A model generated the notes under the pieces. That model did not search any database and had not been told where the DNA came from. It saw only the letters and a program-made list of their open reading frames with translations. A stretch of 64,000 nt of DNA from assembly GCA_036583965.1 (NCBI GenBank), contig JAZBQD010000018.1, positions 13,928,867 to 13,992,866 of the forward strand. The letters are read 5' to 3'. Shown piece by piece: positions 38,798 to 51,426 of this stretch. The stretch is from Prunella strophiata. Taxonomy: Eukaryota > Chordata > Aves > Passeriformes > Prunellidae. The position numbers and the translations under genes were made by a program. Positions within the stretch are counted from its first letter, which is position 1. Every line of letters starts with the position of its first letter.

Positions 38798-41110
38798 ATG
38801 ATAACATCATAGTCAGGTGTATTTTCTGACAATCATTAGCATTTATATTTCAAACTGTGTTTGTTGTGAGTAGTGCTTGGAATTTTGAACAGCAGCTCAT
38901 TACTGCATAACTTTTGTATTTTGAATCTGTAAAAATCACATAGTCACACTTGGGAATATTAACAATATCTTATTCTTGTAATGTAATAAATATTAAGTTA
39001 TTGGATCTTGAAAAAAATGTGTTTCAGGTATGCAACTCTCAAATGTAAGCTGAAAGAACTAGAAAAACCAGCTTGCAATAAGTAATTGGTTCCTTCTCTC
39101 TGGTGGCAGTAACAGCTTCTGTAAGATGCCTCCAGGTCATGTTTAAACAACTGCAATACAGATCCTGTCATTCACTTCAGGAACTGGTCTAGAGTTGGTT
39201 GTCCCATAGAAGCATTTCAGTTCCAGGACATCCTTTTGCCCTCACAGAACTGTTTACAGCTGCTTCATGTATTCCTCTGAAAATGTGGACACCAAAGAAG
39301 CTGAAGAGCAGGCTTGCTGTGCATAACAGTAAGAATAAAGTTAAAAGGCACATTGTGAATTTTGTTACAAATTCCTTTTGTGGCTTATTTTTTCCAGAGA
39401 AAAGATTGCAAATACAGAACAAAAAATCTTTTTGAGCTCAAGTTGGCACATGTCCCCATGGTTTTTCATGCTAACGTGAGCAGAGCTTACTGGTAAAGAC
39501 ATTTGTCTTTCTCTGAGCCCCATGCTTTGTTCACAGATTGTAGATTGTTAAGTGTGCTTGGAGGAGAGTGGCACTTCAGGTGTATCTCTACAAGATGGTC
39601 ACAGTTATTCTCATTCATCCACAGCAGCTTTAAAGAGTTAAAGCTCTGTTGGAATCTTCAGTGTAAACATACCAAACTGAATGTGTGTGTTTGCAAACTC
39701 CACACTTCTGCCCATGTAATTATTGCTTTTCCCATATATAAAATGTTTGTTGGAAGTCCAACAGCCTTATTAAAATATTTCTGAAATTAAATGGATTCTA
39801 GTCCTTGGCACAAACTTTGGATGATGTTGTATCATTTTCTAACTTCAGTAGTAGTGTTTGGACTTCCATTGACTTTATGAGATGACTAATGTGCTATGTA
39901 AAAATATTGGTATATTATTGAATACATCCAATCTTAGGACAACTCGTAGCTGTATGAGACACAGTGAGTGTGTGTCTGTGACTAAAGAGTGGGAACTGAA
40001 ATGTAACTGAAACAGAGGAGTGCAGCTCCAAATGTGCAGCAATCTATAGGTCAGATTCTGGTTGCAATCCATGGGTGCAGGCTGTGCCAGTAGCTACCAG
40101 TTCTGGATTTACAGTGATATCCAATAGATTTGAATTGAAACTGGTGTGAATTAGGTCAGAATTTCAGAAATGGTCAGTTAAAATTCAACTTTAAATTTAA
40201 TAGTGGATATCTTGATTAAATGACCTAATATCAGCTGGGATGAACTCAGAATTACATTGGAGGTGAAAATTATCTATGCTCAACCTGTCTAAAACTTAGG
40301 ACATAGTATTAGGGTTTTTATACTGGCTTGGAGAAGCATAGTGAGAGTTACCACGAAACTTGGCCTTATGGAGCACAACAAAATATGGCTATGCTGACCA
40401 ATAGCATGAACTATGTGTATATTTGATTTATTAAAACACACCAGGGTTTCTATAACAGTACTACAAAAATAATGCATTCATTATTTCATTTTTTTAACTG
40501 TGTTAGTACAGCAGGTACCCAGTAGAATGGGTTTTTTTCCATAACAATAGCCCAAGGGTGTTACAGTGACACAAATGCCTACATCTGGTGCTGTTAAGAA
40601 TTATTTAGCTCCATGTCCTCCAGATCATAAGCTACAGGTATGTATAGAGCATATATTTATTTTCTTAGGAGATGTAAAGGCTTGGGATGTGTAGTAGATT
40701 TAGTCAGTTAAGGTGTGTTACAAACATCCTGTGTATGCACTTCTGAAATTCCCACCTCCTATGTCTTCTTCTCCAGACTCTGGTGATTTGGTTTGAACCA
40801 TATCACATTGCTCACTTTCATTTGTATAGTATTGATAACAATATCTGACAGTTCTAGTACTGAAACTGCAAATCAAATACTGTGTTTATTGAGCAGGCAG
40901 TGCTATATAAATGTGTTTCTTACAAATGGGAAGGGTTTAACTCTTCCTGTGGTGGTTTGGGTGGCATTTTTTATTTGGCTTTGGTATCCAAGATTGTTCT
41001 AGCTTTTGGTGTTTTCTTACTATTCTTACTCTGATCAGGCTACCACAAAACCCACTGGGAGATGTGTGCATTTTTGTAAGTACTTCACAAATACCTTTGG
41101 TTACAAAGAA

Positions 41111-41584
41111 ATGGGGCACTGGGGAACAAAAGATGTCAAGGTTGAGTCAGCTTTGGCTAGATATCCAGATGCTTTTGTCCTGGAAATTGAGCAAGAACAG
41201 TTGCCTTATGAATTTTTATTACCTCTCTGTATCAGCCAGATCAGTAGTACTATAAGAGTAACCTCTCTCACGATCTTTGTCTCAATTTTTTCCCCCTCTT
41301 GTTTGTTGTCTTCATCTTTTGCCCCTTTCTTAAAGGGGACAGTTGAAACTGAACAATATATTATTTTGAAACATGTATATTACATTCTTTTGGCTGTAAT
41401 TTTCAAAGAGAGCTTGTATGAAGTAGTTTTCCTGTTTATGAAATTCTTCTGTTACAATGCGGACTTGGGTCAAAACTCAGCTCAGGTATCTGAATTCCAG
41501 GGGGATGTAAGCATCTCACCTGTTTTTCTGGAAGCTGAGCTCAGTGGTGACCTAGAGGCAGGAGCAAGATATGGGACATGCTGA
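41111..41584 (+). other. Longest unexplained ORF in the intergenic region (157 codons, doubtful)
   Basis: The open frame runs from 41006, where it begins at TTG, to a TGA at 41582-41584. The first ATG is at 41111, giving 157 residues. The translation has a hydrophobic middle (LLPLCISQ, LTIFVSIFSP, YYILLAVIF) and an acidic end (EAELSGDLEAG). I recognise no family and see no splice or promoter context. It is most likely a chance frame; an unannotated single-exon transcript cannot be excluded. Confidence 0.12.
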
Positions 41585-44429
41585 AGAGGAATAGCATGAA
41601 ACAGCAGCTTTAGGTAGTGAGAGTGGTGATAAAATGGAGAAGAGATATAGAGACATTCTTGAAGGGCATGTAAAGATGGGGCTTAGGTGTTTGCTTTTAC
41701 TGCAATTGGATGCCATCTTTTTTGTTGTAAAAGATGGAGCAGGAGAACATGAGGGAAATTAAAGAGGAATAACTTCTATAAAACTTCATATTAGAAAGTT
41801 AGTTCCTCTACTGAGGCTATAGGGAACAGCTTTTAACAATATTCTTGTAAAAATTGGCTATCCCTTAAATGCTTGAAATAATGCATCTCTGAAATATTTG
41901 AGGCCTTTCTAACTGGTATTTTTCCAGTGAATAAAATTCCTTTACTACTCTGCTATCAGCTATGTTGCCACTTCTTCTGCTTCTTTATGTTCATGCTGCC
42001 TGGAGGAAGGACAATTCCATTCATAACTGCTTTCAGTTCAGAAAGTGTTCACTGAATTCTCAACCCATGAAGGACTGATGCCAGACTTCTTGTCAACTAC
42101 TAATCTCCATTTATCCTGGTGGTTAAAAGTTTGAGTGCTCAGTCAAAGTTTGGTTTTTTTAAACTTCCTGTTACTCATGGTAACTCTGGGTCTGCACTTT
42201 TGATGACAAAACATGAAATATGTTTCCCGGCTTTCAGATGAGAAATCCTCCCGTATTACAGTAGCTTTGAACTGGTTTTATATAAAATTGCTGTTAGGCA
42301 ATAATATAAAGTAATTATTGAGAAATGTCTCAGTCTATAAAACAAAAATCCTGTGGTTCAGTGATGTTCTGTAACTGACGTCCTGGTTCTCCAGTCCTAC
42401 TTTTATTCTCTTCCCTATTCCTTATTCTTTAAAAGGAACTTCACATTGAGTATCCATTTAGGCACAGTAACTAATTTCTCTTTTGGGAAAAGTAGAACAG
42501 GGTGAATTAGCAATTAGTTCCTTGGCAATATATGTTAGTCTTAAAACAATTTTTTTTTCAAGAAAAAACCTGCCTGCATTTGACTGTGCTGATTACTGTT
42601 AGTTTCCAAACATTGCTACTCCTTTTCTTTTTTCATATTATTATTTTGCCAGCACAAACATCTTCATACCTCCTGGAATATTTCTAAGAATGGAATGCTG
42701 TCATCTCCTTTTCTTCTGGATACCTGGCAAAGGCTTTTGAAAATCAGTGACTCATGAGACTTATCTGATTTATTCTCAGTGTTTTCCTGGCAAGCAGTGT
42801 CCAGCATTGGGCCCAGGTTTTGCAGTTTGGGAGGCTCTTACATTGTAAGCAAGGTATTGAAGTGAAAAGACTTTATTTATTTTCTTACTTAATAACTAGG
42901 TCCAGATGCATTTTCCTCTTCCATGCAACTTCTGTGAATTTAATGAAGAAAAAGAATGCCAGTGCAAATGAAATCACAGGCTTTCAGCAGCATTTGCCAA
43001 GTGTCACTTGTTCTTGCACTGTGTTAAATGCACACAATGTTCTCTGAAGAGCTGGGTTCAAACTTCTGTTGAAATAAGAACACTGATAAGCCATTAGGAA
43101 CTCTGGATGAAAAGGAAAGTCGGGACGTTGTGTTTTATGTTGCTCATTACAAAAATGTGGGATGTGGTTGTATTTCATTGTAAAAGAGGTGCTGTGCAGG
43201 CAGGGTGACCAGTCTGTGTTTATGCAGAAGGTCAGGTACTGGAAGGGTGAATTTTCCATTGGAGATGCTCATACAGGAGTTTTTGCTCCAGCAGTGTGCT
43301 GTGCTTAGCCCTCAGGGAGTCCTCCTGCAGGTGCTGCTCATGTAGAAAAGGGATTTGGCTGGTTGGTAAATACACAGGTCACAAGAATCCTTTGAGTAGT
43401 GTGTTCCTGCCCTTGTGTGTAGGTGGTACAGAACATGGTCAAAAGCATGAGAAAGAGGAGAACCTGTGCTCTGCCTTGATTCTCCACAGATGTATTTGAA
43501 CAAAAAAAATCATATCAGGGTTCCCAACTGTGCTTAGAAATGGGCTTTCTTTAGGGAAAGAGAGTAAGAATTGGTGGTGTCCTGGGCAGGTAGGAAGATC
43601 TGAACTTGTTCATATAACTAAAGACACTGAAAAAGAAACCAGGCCTTTGTCTCTGTGGACAGATTTAGGATTTTTGAATTGAATCACTTCTTCATCCTGT
43701 TGCCATGGAATTTATCTGGCAGTAAAACTATATGTGCAGGCTGGTACTAAGAGAAATCCCCCAATTTTCCATGTTAGGGAAGGAGGAGAAGCAGTGACCA
43801 AAGTGGAAGGACCATCTGTGATCCATCAGATTTGTGCTTTTGCATTGCCACAAAGCACAAGAAGGCTGATGGATTATCTTGGAAGGATGGCAAAGGGGAG
43901 GCACACTTGATGTAGCTCACATCCCTGTTATATGAACTTTTTAGGCTACTGCCCAGTTTACAGTGGAAACCCAGGAAAATGAAAAACAAAATATGTGCAG
44001 AACTGACTTTCTCATGCTTTCAGCCAAGTAACTTTGTCCTACATTATTTAATATTATTCAAGTGGATGAAGTGTCTGACCACATTATATGGTCTCATCAT
44101 CAAGAATGAGAAGTATCAGATATCTTACAGGGATGCAGCAATGGGGGAATCATCCAGAAATGTGGCAGAAAGTGACATTTGTACACCCTGCTGAGATATA
44201 CAACCCCCTTCAGCCACAATGATGGAACTGTCCTGCATGGTCAGGGCTGGATAATTTCATACCCCATGTATGAGCCTAGAAGCACATACTTGAATTATAT
44301 TTTATTCATTATAGGCTCATGACCTTGTGGGTTTATTTTTTTTAAAGCTGTACTGTCTACTTCTATTTTGTCCTTCAGAAATCTGACTTGTTTTGCCTTA
44401 AGTTCAGATTCCAGTAGTTTGATGTTTTA

Positions 44430-44508
44430 GTTTTGGGCTTTTGGGGGGTTTTTGGTTTTGTTTTGGGGTTTTTTTGTTTGTTTGTTTTTTTGTTTGTCTG
44501 TTTGTTTT
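44430..44508. repeat. G/T-rich low-complexity tract with (GTTT)n
   Basis: Runs of G (GGGGGG, GGGG) are mixed with T runs and pass into GTTTGTTTG repeats. Open frames of Gly/Phe/Leu or Lys/Asn/Gln composition here are artefacts of the repeat. Confidence 0.9.
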
Positions 44509-47500
44509 CATGGATTCCTCATGGTTTTCTATCAAGAAAGTTTCAAATGTCTGAAGCTTACAGTTCAAATTACATAAGCTCCAGTTCATTTATTTTTTTG
44601 TGCATTGCCACTTGTGGTTGCTTTTTTTAAATAAAGAATATGGCTTTTAGGTTGTTTTTTATAAAGTGTCTTTCTCTTATTTTCCCAGTGATAAAAACAG
44701 GGTGCCAAATTTCACTCCCCTGCATTCACAACTGTCAGAAATCTGTCAGGTATTACAAATGTAACCGAGTGAGAATTTGGCCTAGATTTTGTAAAGCCCC
44801 AGGGAAATCCTATAGCTGTGTGGGAAACATCTAGCTTTTCTTGTGCTTTCCCATTCATTGCTCCTCCTCTTTCCTGTCTGGCTTCTGGGATTCTCCCCAA
44901 AGAAACCCAAGATGTGTCTCTCTCAATACAAGTAGACAGAGCATAGACACAATCTTGAATTTTGTGCCTCTTCAAAGAACAAATGAGTGTAAGTTGACAT
45001 TATTTTCAGTTCATGTAGTGGTATTAGCTGAGTTGCCTGTTTTTATAACAATAAAAGAAAAGTAATTCAAACAGTTTGTGATTTAGGCCCTATAATTTTT
45101 GGCTGGTTAAAAGATCAAAAGTAAGATGGTGTGGGATTTGAAAAAAACTAGAAAATTAAACACCAGATTCTATTCTTTTATTCATTCTGGAAGGACATCG
45201 TAAGCTGTGAATTTTCCCCAAGAAAGTCAGCATTAGCTCAAGTTAATGCTTTGCTCTCTGCTCTTACTTGGACATGCTGTACTTCACATTATTAAACTAT
45301 TCTGACTCATGATCAAAGTTCATGCTACCACAAATCACCAGCTGGCTGGAAGGATCTGTACAGTGGCTATGGGATCCACAGGCTGCAGCCCACATACATT
45401 TCCTCAGACTTTTGAAATTCCTTGGTATCCTTGTTCTGGAAATACACAGAAAAGATGGTTGCATTACCTGTTTTTAATAAATATTAAAAAAACATAGAAA
45501 CAGTCTATGATCATCTGAGGCTGGACATATGAAATTAATAAGATTTAAAGTGCATAGTTACTTTCAAATCTGTTGGTTTCTCCTTGTCTTTAGCCCTCAT
45601 GGTCCATTTTTTCAATTTGCTTTGTTAAGGCAGGGCTGCATTTCATACAATGACTACAAGATAAAAGAGCTTCAGATCCTACTATTTAAATAATCTGATG
45701 CATTTCTCCCAAATGATGATATTTCTCATCCCACTACAAAAAAGTAGTTCAAGAAGGTTTTTTATATATATATAGAAATAAATACACTCTTTTTTTTTTC
45801 TTTTAATTTAGGGACTTTGTAATCTGATTTATTTGTGGAGATTCTTGTTCCCATGCTGATTTTTCTTCTCTCTATATTTTCAATCAACGGTTTCTTCCCC
45901 TCTCTGCTCTATCCACTCTGATCAAATTACCATATGCATAAAATTCAGCTGCAAGATTTCTGGCTTGCCCTGGGTCCTGGGAACATACCACCCTCATTTT
46001 GATCTCTCTAAATTAGCTTCCTGTACAATTTCCTGTCAAACATGAGTTTCATGAGATTTGTCCTTGAATGTGTGTGTGATCATCCCTTCTCCCTGTAATG
46101 AAATTTTGGCTTCCTATCTAGCTGGAATGTTTTCACCAAGCCTGTTTTTATAAGAGCCAATACTAATGAGATTTTTTTTTTTTTTTTGAAGTAATGACTC
46201 TTGGAAATAGATCTGCAGAGATAATTCGGGTTAACTCATGTAAGAATATTAAGCAGGAGTATCTGATAGTTGTGTGTTTGTGTGAAAGAATCTACCCCCC
46301 AGCACATTGTAAATTACTTTTCATATTATTCATCATGATCTTAATTTCACGAATTTTCTTCCTTCTAGATAAAGTAAAATGAAATGCAGGAAGAAAGCAT
46401 TGTCTGCTAGCTAATGCTGTTGCAGGAATAGTTTTTATTGCAACTTGATATATACTAAGATGACCTTAATAAGCATTCTCAAATGCAAATGTTATTTCCT
46501 GAGACATAAATCCTGAGGATGTTTTGTGTCTCACTGAGTCAGCTTCTGCTGCAGGACTGCATTTATCCCATCTGAAAAATCAGACAAATATGACTTTCTT
46601 TGAGTCCAAAATCAGTAGATGCTTTCAAAACTTTCTCAGATTTGTTCTTTACTACTTTGTTTTGGGTATTATAAGACTTAATTCTGTGTGTGGTAGAGGA
46701 CCAAAAGTATAGACACAAAACTTGTAAAAATCTCATTCCTCACTTCCCAATTTGTTTCACAACTGAATTATCTAAGGAGTGTGTTCTCAAATGAAAGATT
46801 TGCAGGGCACAAGGCTAATTATATCTCTGCTTCTGGCATGGGATGCTTTTTCTGCTGGCTGACAGACATAAGGAAGAAAAAAAGTTCAAAGAAACATCTC
46901 CAGGTAAACCTGGAATTGGAATAGCTGATTTGTAGTAGTTTGCTGAAAACACCAATTCAGGAAAGAAGCAAAAAAGTATGTTTTGCTTTCATGCATTATT
47001 TGTAGGATAACATTCAAAAACTCAAGAGAAAAAAATCTTAATATTGGGATTTTCATGAAATTATCTAATGTTAAGAATTGGTGACCTGCTGCACAGTGTT
47101 TTCAGAATTAATTTTGCTCTGACTTCATAGTCAAGCAAGAATACTTTCCACCCACAGCTGGGAAACCTCAGAACAAACATGAGTGAAAGGAACAGATCCT
47201 TCTGCTGGAGAACACTTCTTTTTGTAATCTGATTATTTATGTGGGATGTTTACATACACTCCAATTCATCACTTTTTTCTTGGCATTGAAGCTTTAGTGG
47301 AGTGATACCATGTGAATGATTGAACAAGTCTGATCTTCTCCTTTAAGTTCTAGTCAAAGATGTGAAAACATTCTTTGTTTTCAAGCTTTTTGCTTGTGAC
47401 CATTCTTTTGATTATTGTTCTACCCATGATTCTACTCTTATTGACATCATTTAGGACAAGAAAAATTGTGGACATTTTTGTAGATGTTAGGGATAAAAGA

Positions 47501-48169
47501 ATTATGACATGCCCTCTGGCACTTTGGGTGTGCATTTTGAGGTCAACAGCAGCTTTTTTGCTCTGTAGAATGGCTGCCAGTATATGGGGTCTTGATGCTG
47601 CAAACCTTAGTTACAGAAACACCAAGATTGATGAGGCAAGGGCTAGGGGTGAGATAAGAATTGTCATTCAAGCCTGTGTTCACATAGTGGCTGATAAAGT
47701 ATGCTGACACTTCTGACTTTGGATGTAACTTGGCAAGGGCAGGATCTTGCTGACTGCAGAAATGTGGGTCTGCTGGGATGGGGGACCAGGCATTGTTCCC
47801 TGGAGTTGACCTCAACACCAGAGACTTGGTCTCTGACAGTTGAACTCAGCCTCAATTTTAAAACAGGCCTCCCTGAGGGGACATAGCCCTGAAATGGCTC
47901 CAAAACCTGTGGAAGTGCTGCCTACACCTACTCAGACACACCTTTTAGATTTTGTCACCTGGTCCCTATGATCTGACATCAATACTCAGTCTAAGCCTGA
48001 ACAATGTGCAGCCTGGGTCCAGGCAGGCAATCAGAAACTGCCACTGGTAAGAAATCTTGTTCTTATGACACAGCTCCTCCACTCGATCCTTTGCCAAAAT
48101 CTAATCAATCCCTGCAGCCCATACTAGCCTGAATCCTGAGCCTAATACTTAACCTCACCCCAACTCTAT

Positions 48170-48198
48170 AAGTTCCTCTGAAACAATCAGAGGAACTT
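48170..48198. repeat. Perfect 12-bp hairpin with 5-nt loop
   Basis: AAGTTCCTCTGA, loop AACAA, then TCAGAGGAACTT. The arms pair without mismatch. It sits at the right side of a locally GC-richer segment (about 47.74-48.26 kb) that looks unlike its AT-rich surroundings. Confidence 0.88.
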
Positions 48199-51100
48199 TG
48201 CAAACTCTCCTAAATGCAGTTTAGCAGCTCCCAGGAAGTCCTCTCTTACCAGCAGAGTGGCAGGGAAGTTAAGGATTAATGAACACTTCCTGCACTTGTC
48301 AAATCTGGGTGAGAATCTAAAGCCTGGCTGAAATTCTGGGATGGTGAATTGGGTTTCACCTAAAAATGGTTGGAGAGTATTTCAACCTTCTTTCCCTTAA
48401 CAATGCAATATGCCAGAAGACTGTGTGGGATTATTTTTGAGTTTCAGGTTGTGAGAGGGTCATTCAGTCGTGGCTTGTGAAAGGAAAGAGGATGGCACAA
48501 ATAGCTTGTAAAGTTTGATATTCAGCCTAGTCTGGGGCATAAGTATAGGTTATGCATGGGGTTATGAACAGGTTTTTCATGTGAATGCCTGATCACATTG
48601 TAGGAGAATACAACATGAAAAAGTGAGAAAGTAGGGCTAAATATGGATTTTTTTTTTTTTTTTTTTAATGAAGACTCATCTTCAGAGCAGTTTTTGATCC
48701 ATCTGTGTGGATAGGGCTGCTCAATAGCCTCAATAGGGCTGCTCATCAAGAAATGCACTTGAAAGAAATAAGTAGTTTCTGATGGTTTTGTTGACCTGGG
48801 TGATTCTCCAGGCTGTTTTGGGAACCTGGCTGAGGTTTTTGGTGTGTGGGTTGGAAGAAGGAGAGGAGATATTTGAATTTTCAAAATGAGTGGCAGACCA
48901 AATCAATGTCTCATGCCAGGATAGGTCAGCTGTGAGAGTTTTTGAAACCTTAAAGAAGTTTGGTTTTGGGCTAGTTAGAAATGGGATAGATTTAAGGTTC
49001 AGGAGTTAGGAGTGCTGTCTGGTTGTGAGCTGTGATCCACAAAAATTGAAGAGCTGAGGAATGGGGTCACTTTACTTGATGCCTCCAGTGTATGCAGCCA
49101 CAGACCTTACTAATGTCTGTGATGGAAAACTGCCAACAGGTCTCCACCTGTGCTAGGAATAGAAAGCCTTGCAATGTGAGATTTGCCTTATACCATCATC
49201 ACACCCTGGCCCTCCTTCCCCTCCCTGTGCCCCACAACAAGCTGAAATTTACCTTCTTTTGTAGAAGAGGAGAAATAGGAGCAGCCATGGAGAGAGAGGA
49301 TTTTGGTTGGTATCAAGAACAGAAAAGCAGATGGATGGAAGAAAGGATAAGGAATAACGTGAATACAAAATAATTTCCAACTGTAGATAATTTTCTGAAG
49401 GTGGATGGAAGGAATTGGGCCCAGTTAGATGTGGAAAATTCATATATCAAAGTGCATTTTGAGAGAGAGCAGTTACAGCTTTACCCCCTTATCTTTTCTC
49501 TTTGAAGTATCCCTTTGTCCCACTCTATATTTAGCAGATGCAATGTGGCAAATGTTAGATGAGCAGCTGCTTATCAATGTAAGCCCAGGACATGTGTCAG
49601 CCCTGCTATGGGCATGTGTCCAAGCACCTGAAAATGTATCACAGAGAACTCTTCCCACTTATTCCTACCTATTCCTAGAGGAGAGAAATTTTCCTCAGAT
49701 ATCATTATCACTGACTTACTAATGATGATACCTCATTTTTTAAAAAAAGACTCATAGTTGCAGCGTGACACTTGTGCATTCTGAGTAGCAAATCACTGTA
49801 TTATCTGGTTATTTTAGGTAAATAATGAATGTGGAATGCCTGCTATTCCAGAGTTTTTGAACAAAGCAAATATATTTTTATGACCTAATTATTTTCTAAT
49901 TTGCCTGCATATAGCCCAGGATTTGGTGGTGATTTACCTCCACTTTACTGGTGCAATGAACAGCATGCAGATGACAGGGATTCAGAAGGTCAGTTTTCAG
50001 TATGACTCCTTATTTGATTCAACATTACTGTTATAGTTCATACATTCTTATGTCACTGTTGCACTTGCATATGTCCATTATCATATGTTTTACTCTTGAT
50101 CTATGCTAGTTGAAGCAGAATGATAGCAGAGCTCATAAGCTGAACGAAATGGTTGAGCCTTACTGTTAAAATTTTCTTTTTGATTCAACAATAAGAGAGC
50201 TTTCACAATGATAACTTCTTTTTTGTTGTTGTTCTTGCTGATCCCTACTTTTAATTATCATTCAGGAATATAGATTTCATGCAAGTTTCTCCAGAATACT
50301 CTTTTCTATATTGCTGACTGCTGTACTCTGAACATTTCTGCTAGACTGTTGTTTTTGTCATTGGGTGGAGATCCTGAATTTTCCACTTCTTGAGGACTGA
50401 GAGAGCTACTCAAATATGGAAGCTGTTCAAGTCATGTACCTAACTAAGATTACTAGGAAACCAGAGGTGCTTACCAGTGCTTAGATCTTTTGTGTGACAA
50501 AGCCTGCTGTTGTTTGCCCTCAGTTTAACAGTCTGCATTCTGCTTAAACCACCTCTTAGGTACCCATATCTTCTCTTTGAATCTGTCCTTCAATTTTTAC
50601 CTCATTTGGTCAATGAAAGTAGTAATGTCTTTCTTTTTACAGGACAGTTTGTGGGTTTTTAATCTTTAGGTAGTCTGGTAAAACAGGTCATATGAATGCT
50701 TTGACAGCTAATAAGGCCAGAAATGTGATTTTATGCCAGAACAGACAAAGCTGGGGAGGTGAAGAGTTTGGACAAAAATTGCACAGGGTGTTTGTGTGAT
50801 ACTGAAGATAGTTATACATGTTTGCCACACCTTTTTGTTATTTTCAAATTGTAATAAGAAAAAAGCTTTTTCATTTTTTTACAATGGCTAGTGGGAGCAT
50901 CAATAAACTTTTTGTTTTCCTGAAGACTAATTCATCATTTAGCATAGGAAACTGGTTCAAATACACTAAAATTTGGCTACCAGCCCAAACATTACAGGAA
51001 GCAATTATCACTTAAGGAACATATTTCATACTGATTTGCAGAACAAAATTGCTTCCCAAGTATATAATACTCAGGAAATAATACCAGGTAGCTCAAATGA

Positions 51101-51377
51101 ATTGGTGCTTCCTTTGAAGATAAAAATTATTCACAGCAAACCTGATCAGTCTCATGTATTTTTTTACAGCAAATTTAAATCCATTTTAGAAGAAAGAAAA
51201 CTGTAGTAAAGTTGACTTGGAAAAGCAGAAGCTAATGTTAAGTTATGCCATTATTTACTCTGATTACTCTTATTTATAATATGAACATTCAGTACATGGT
51301 ACTCTTCTTTAGTTCTTAGTTCTCTTATCTTTTTCTCTTTCTGTTTTCCTATACTTCAAAAAGGAGCTTAAATCTGG

Positions 51378-51426
51378 TTTTTTTTTTTTTTGTTTGTTTG
51401 TTTGGTTGTTTTTTTTTTTTTTTTTT
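51378..51426. repeat. T-rich tract with (GTTT)n
   Basis: Fourteen T, then GTTTGTTTGTTTGGTTG, then eighteen T. This is low-complexity sequence. Confidence 0.92.

Noticed and set aside
44404..44630. Lys/Asn/Gln-rich and Phe/Gly/Leu-rich frames
   Set aside because: They are produced by the G/T-rich low-complexity tract.
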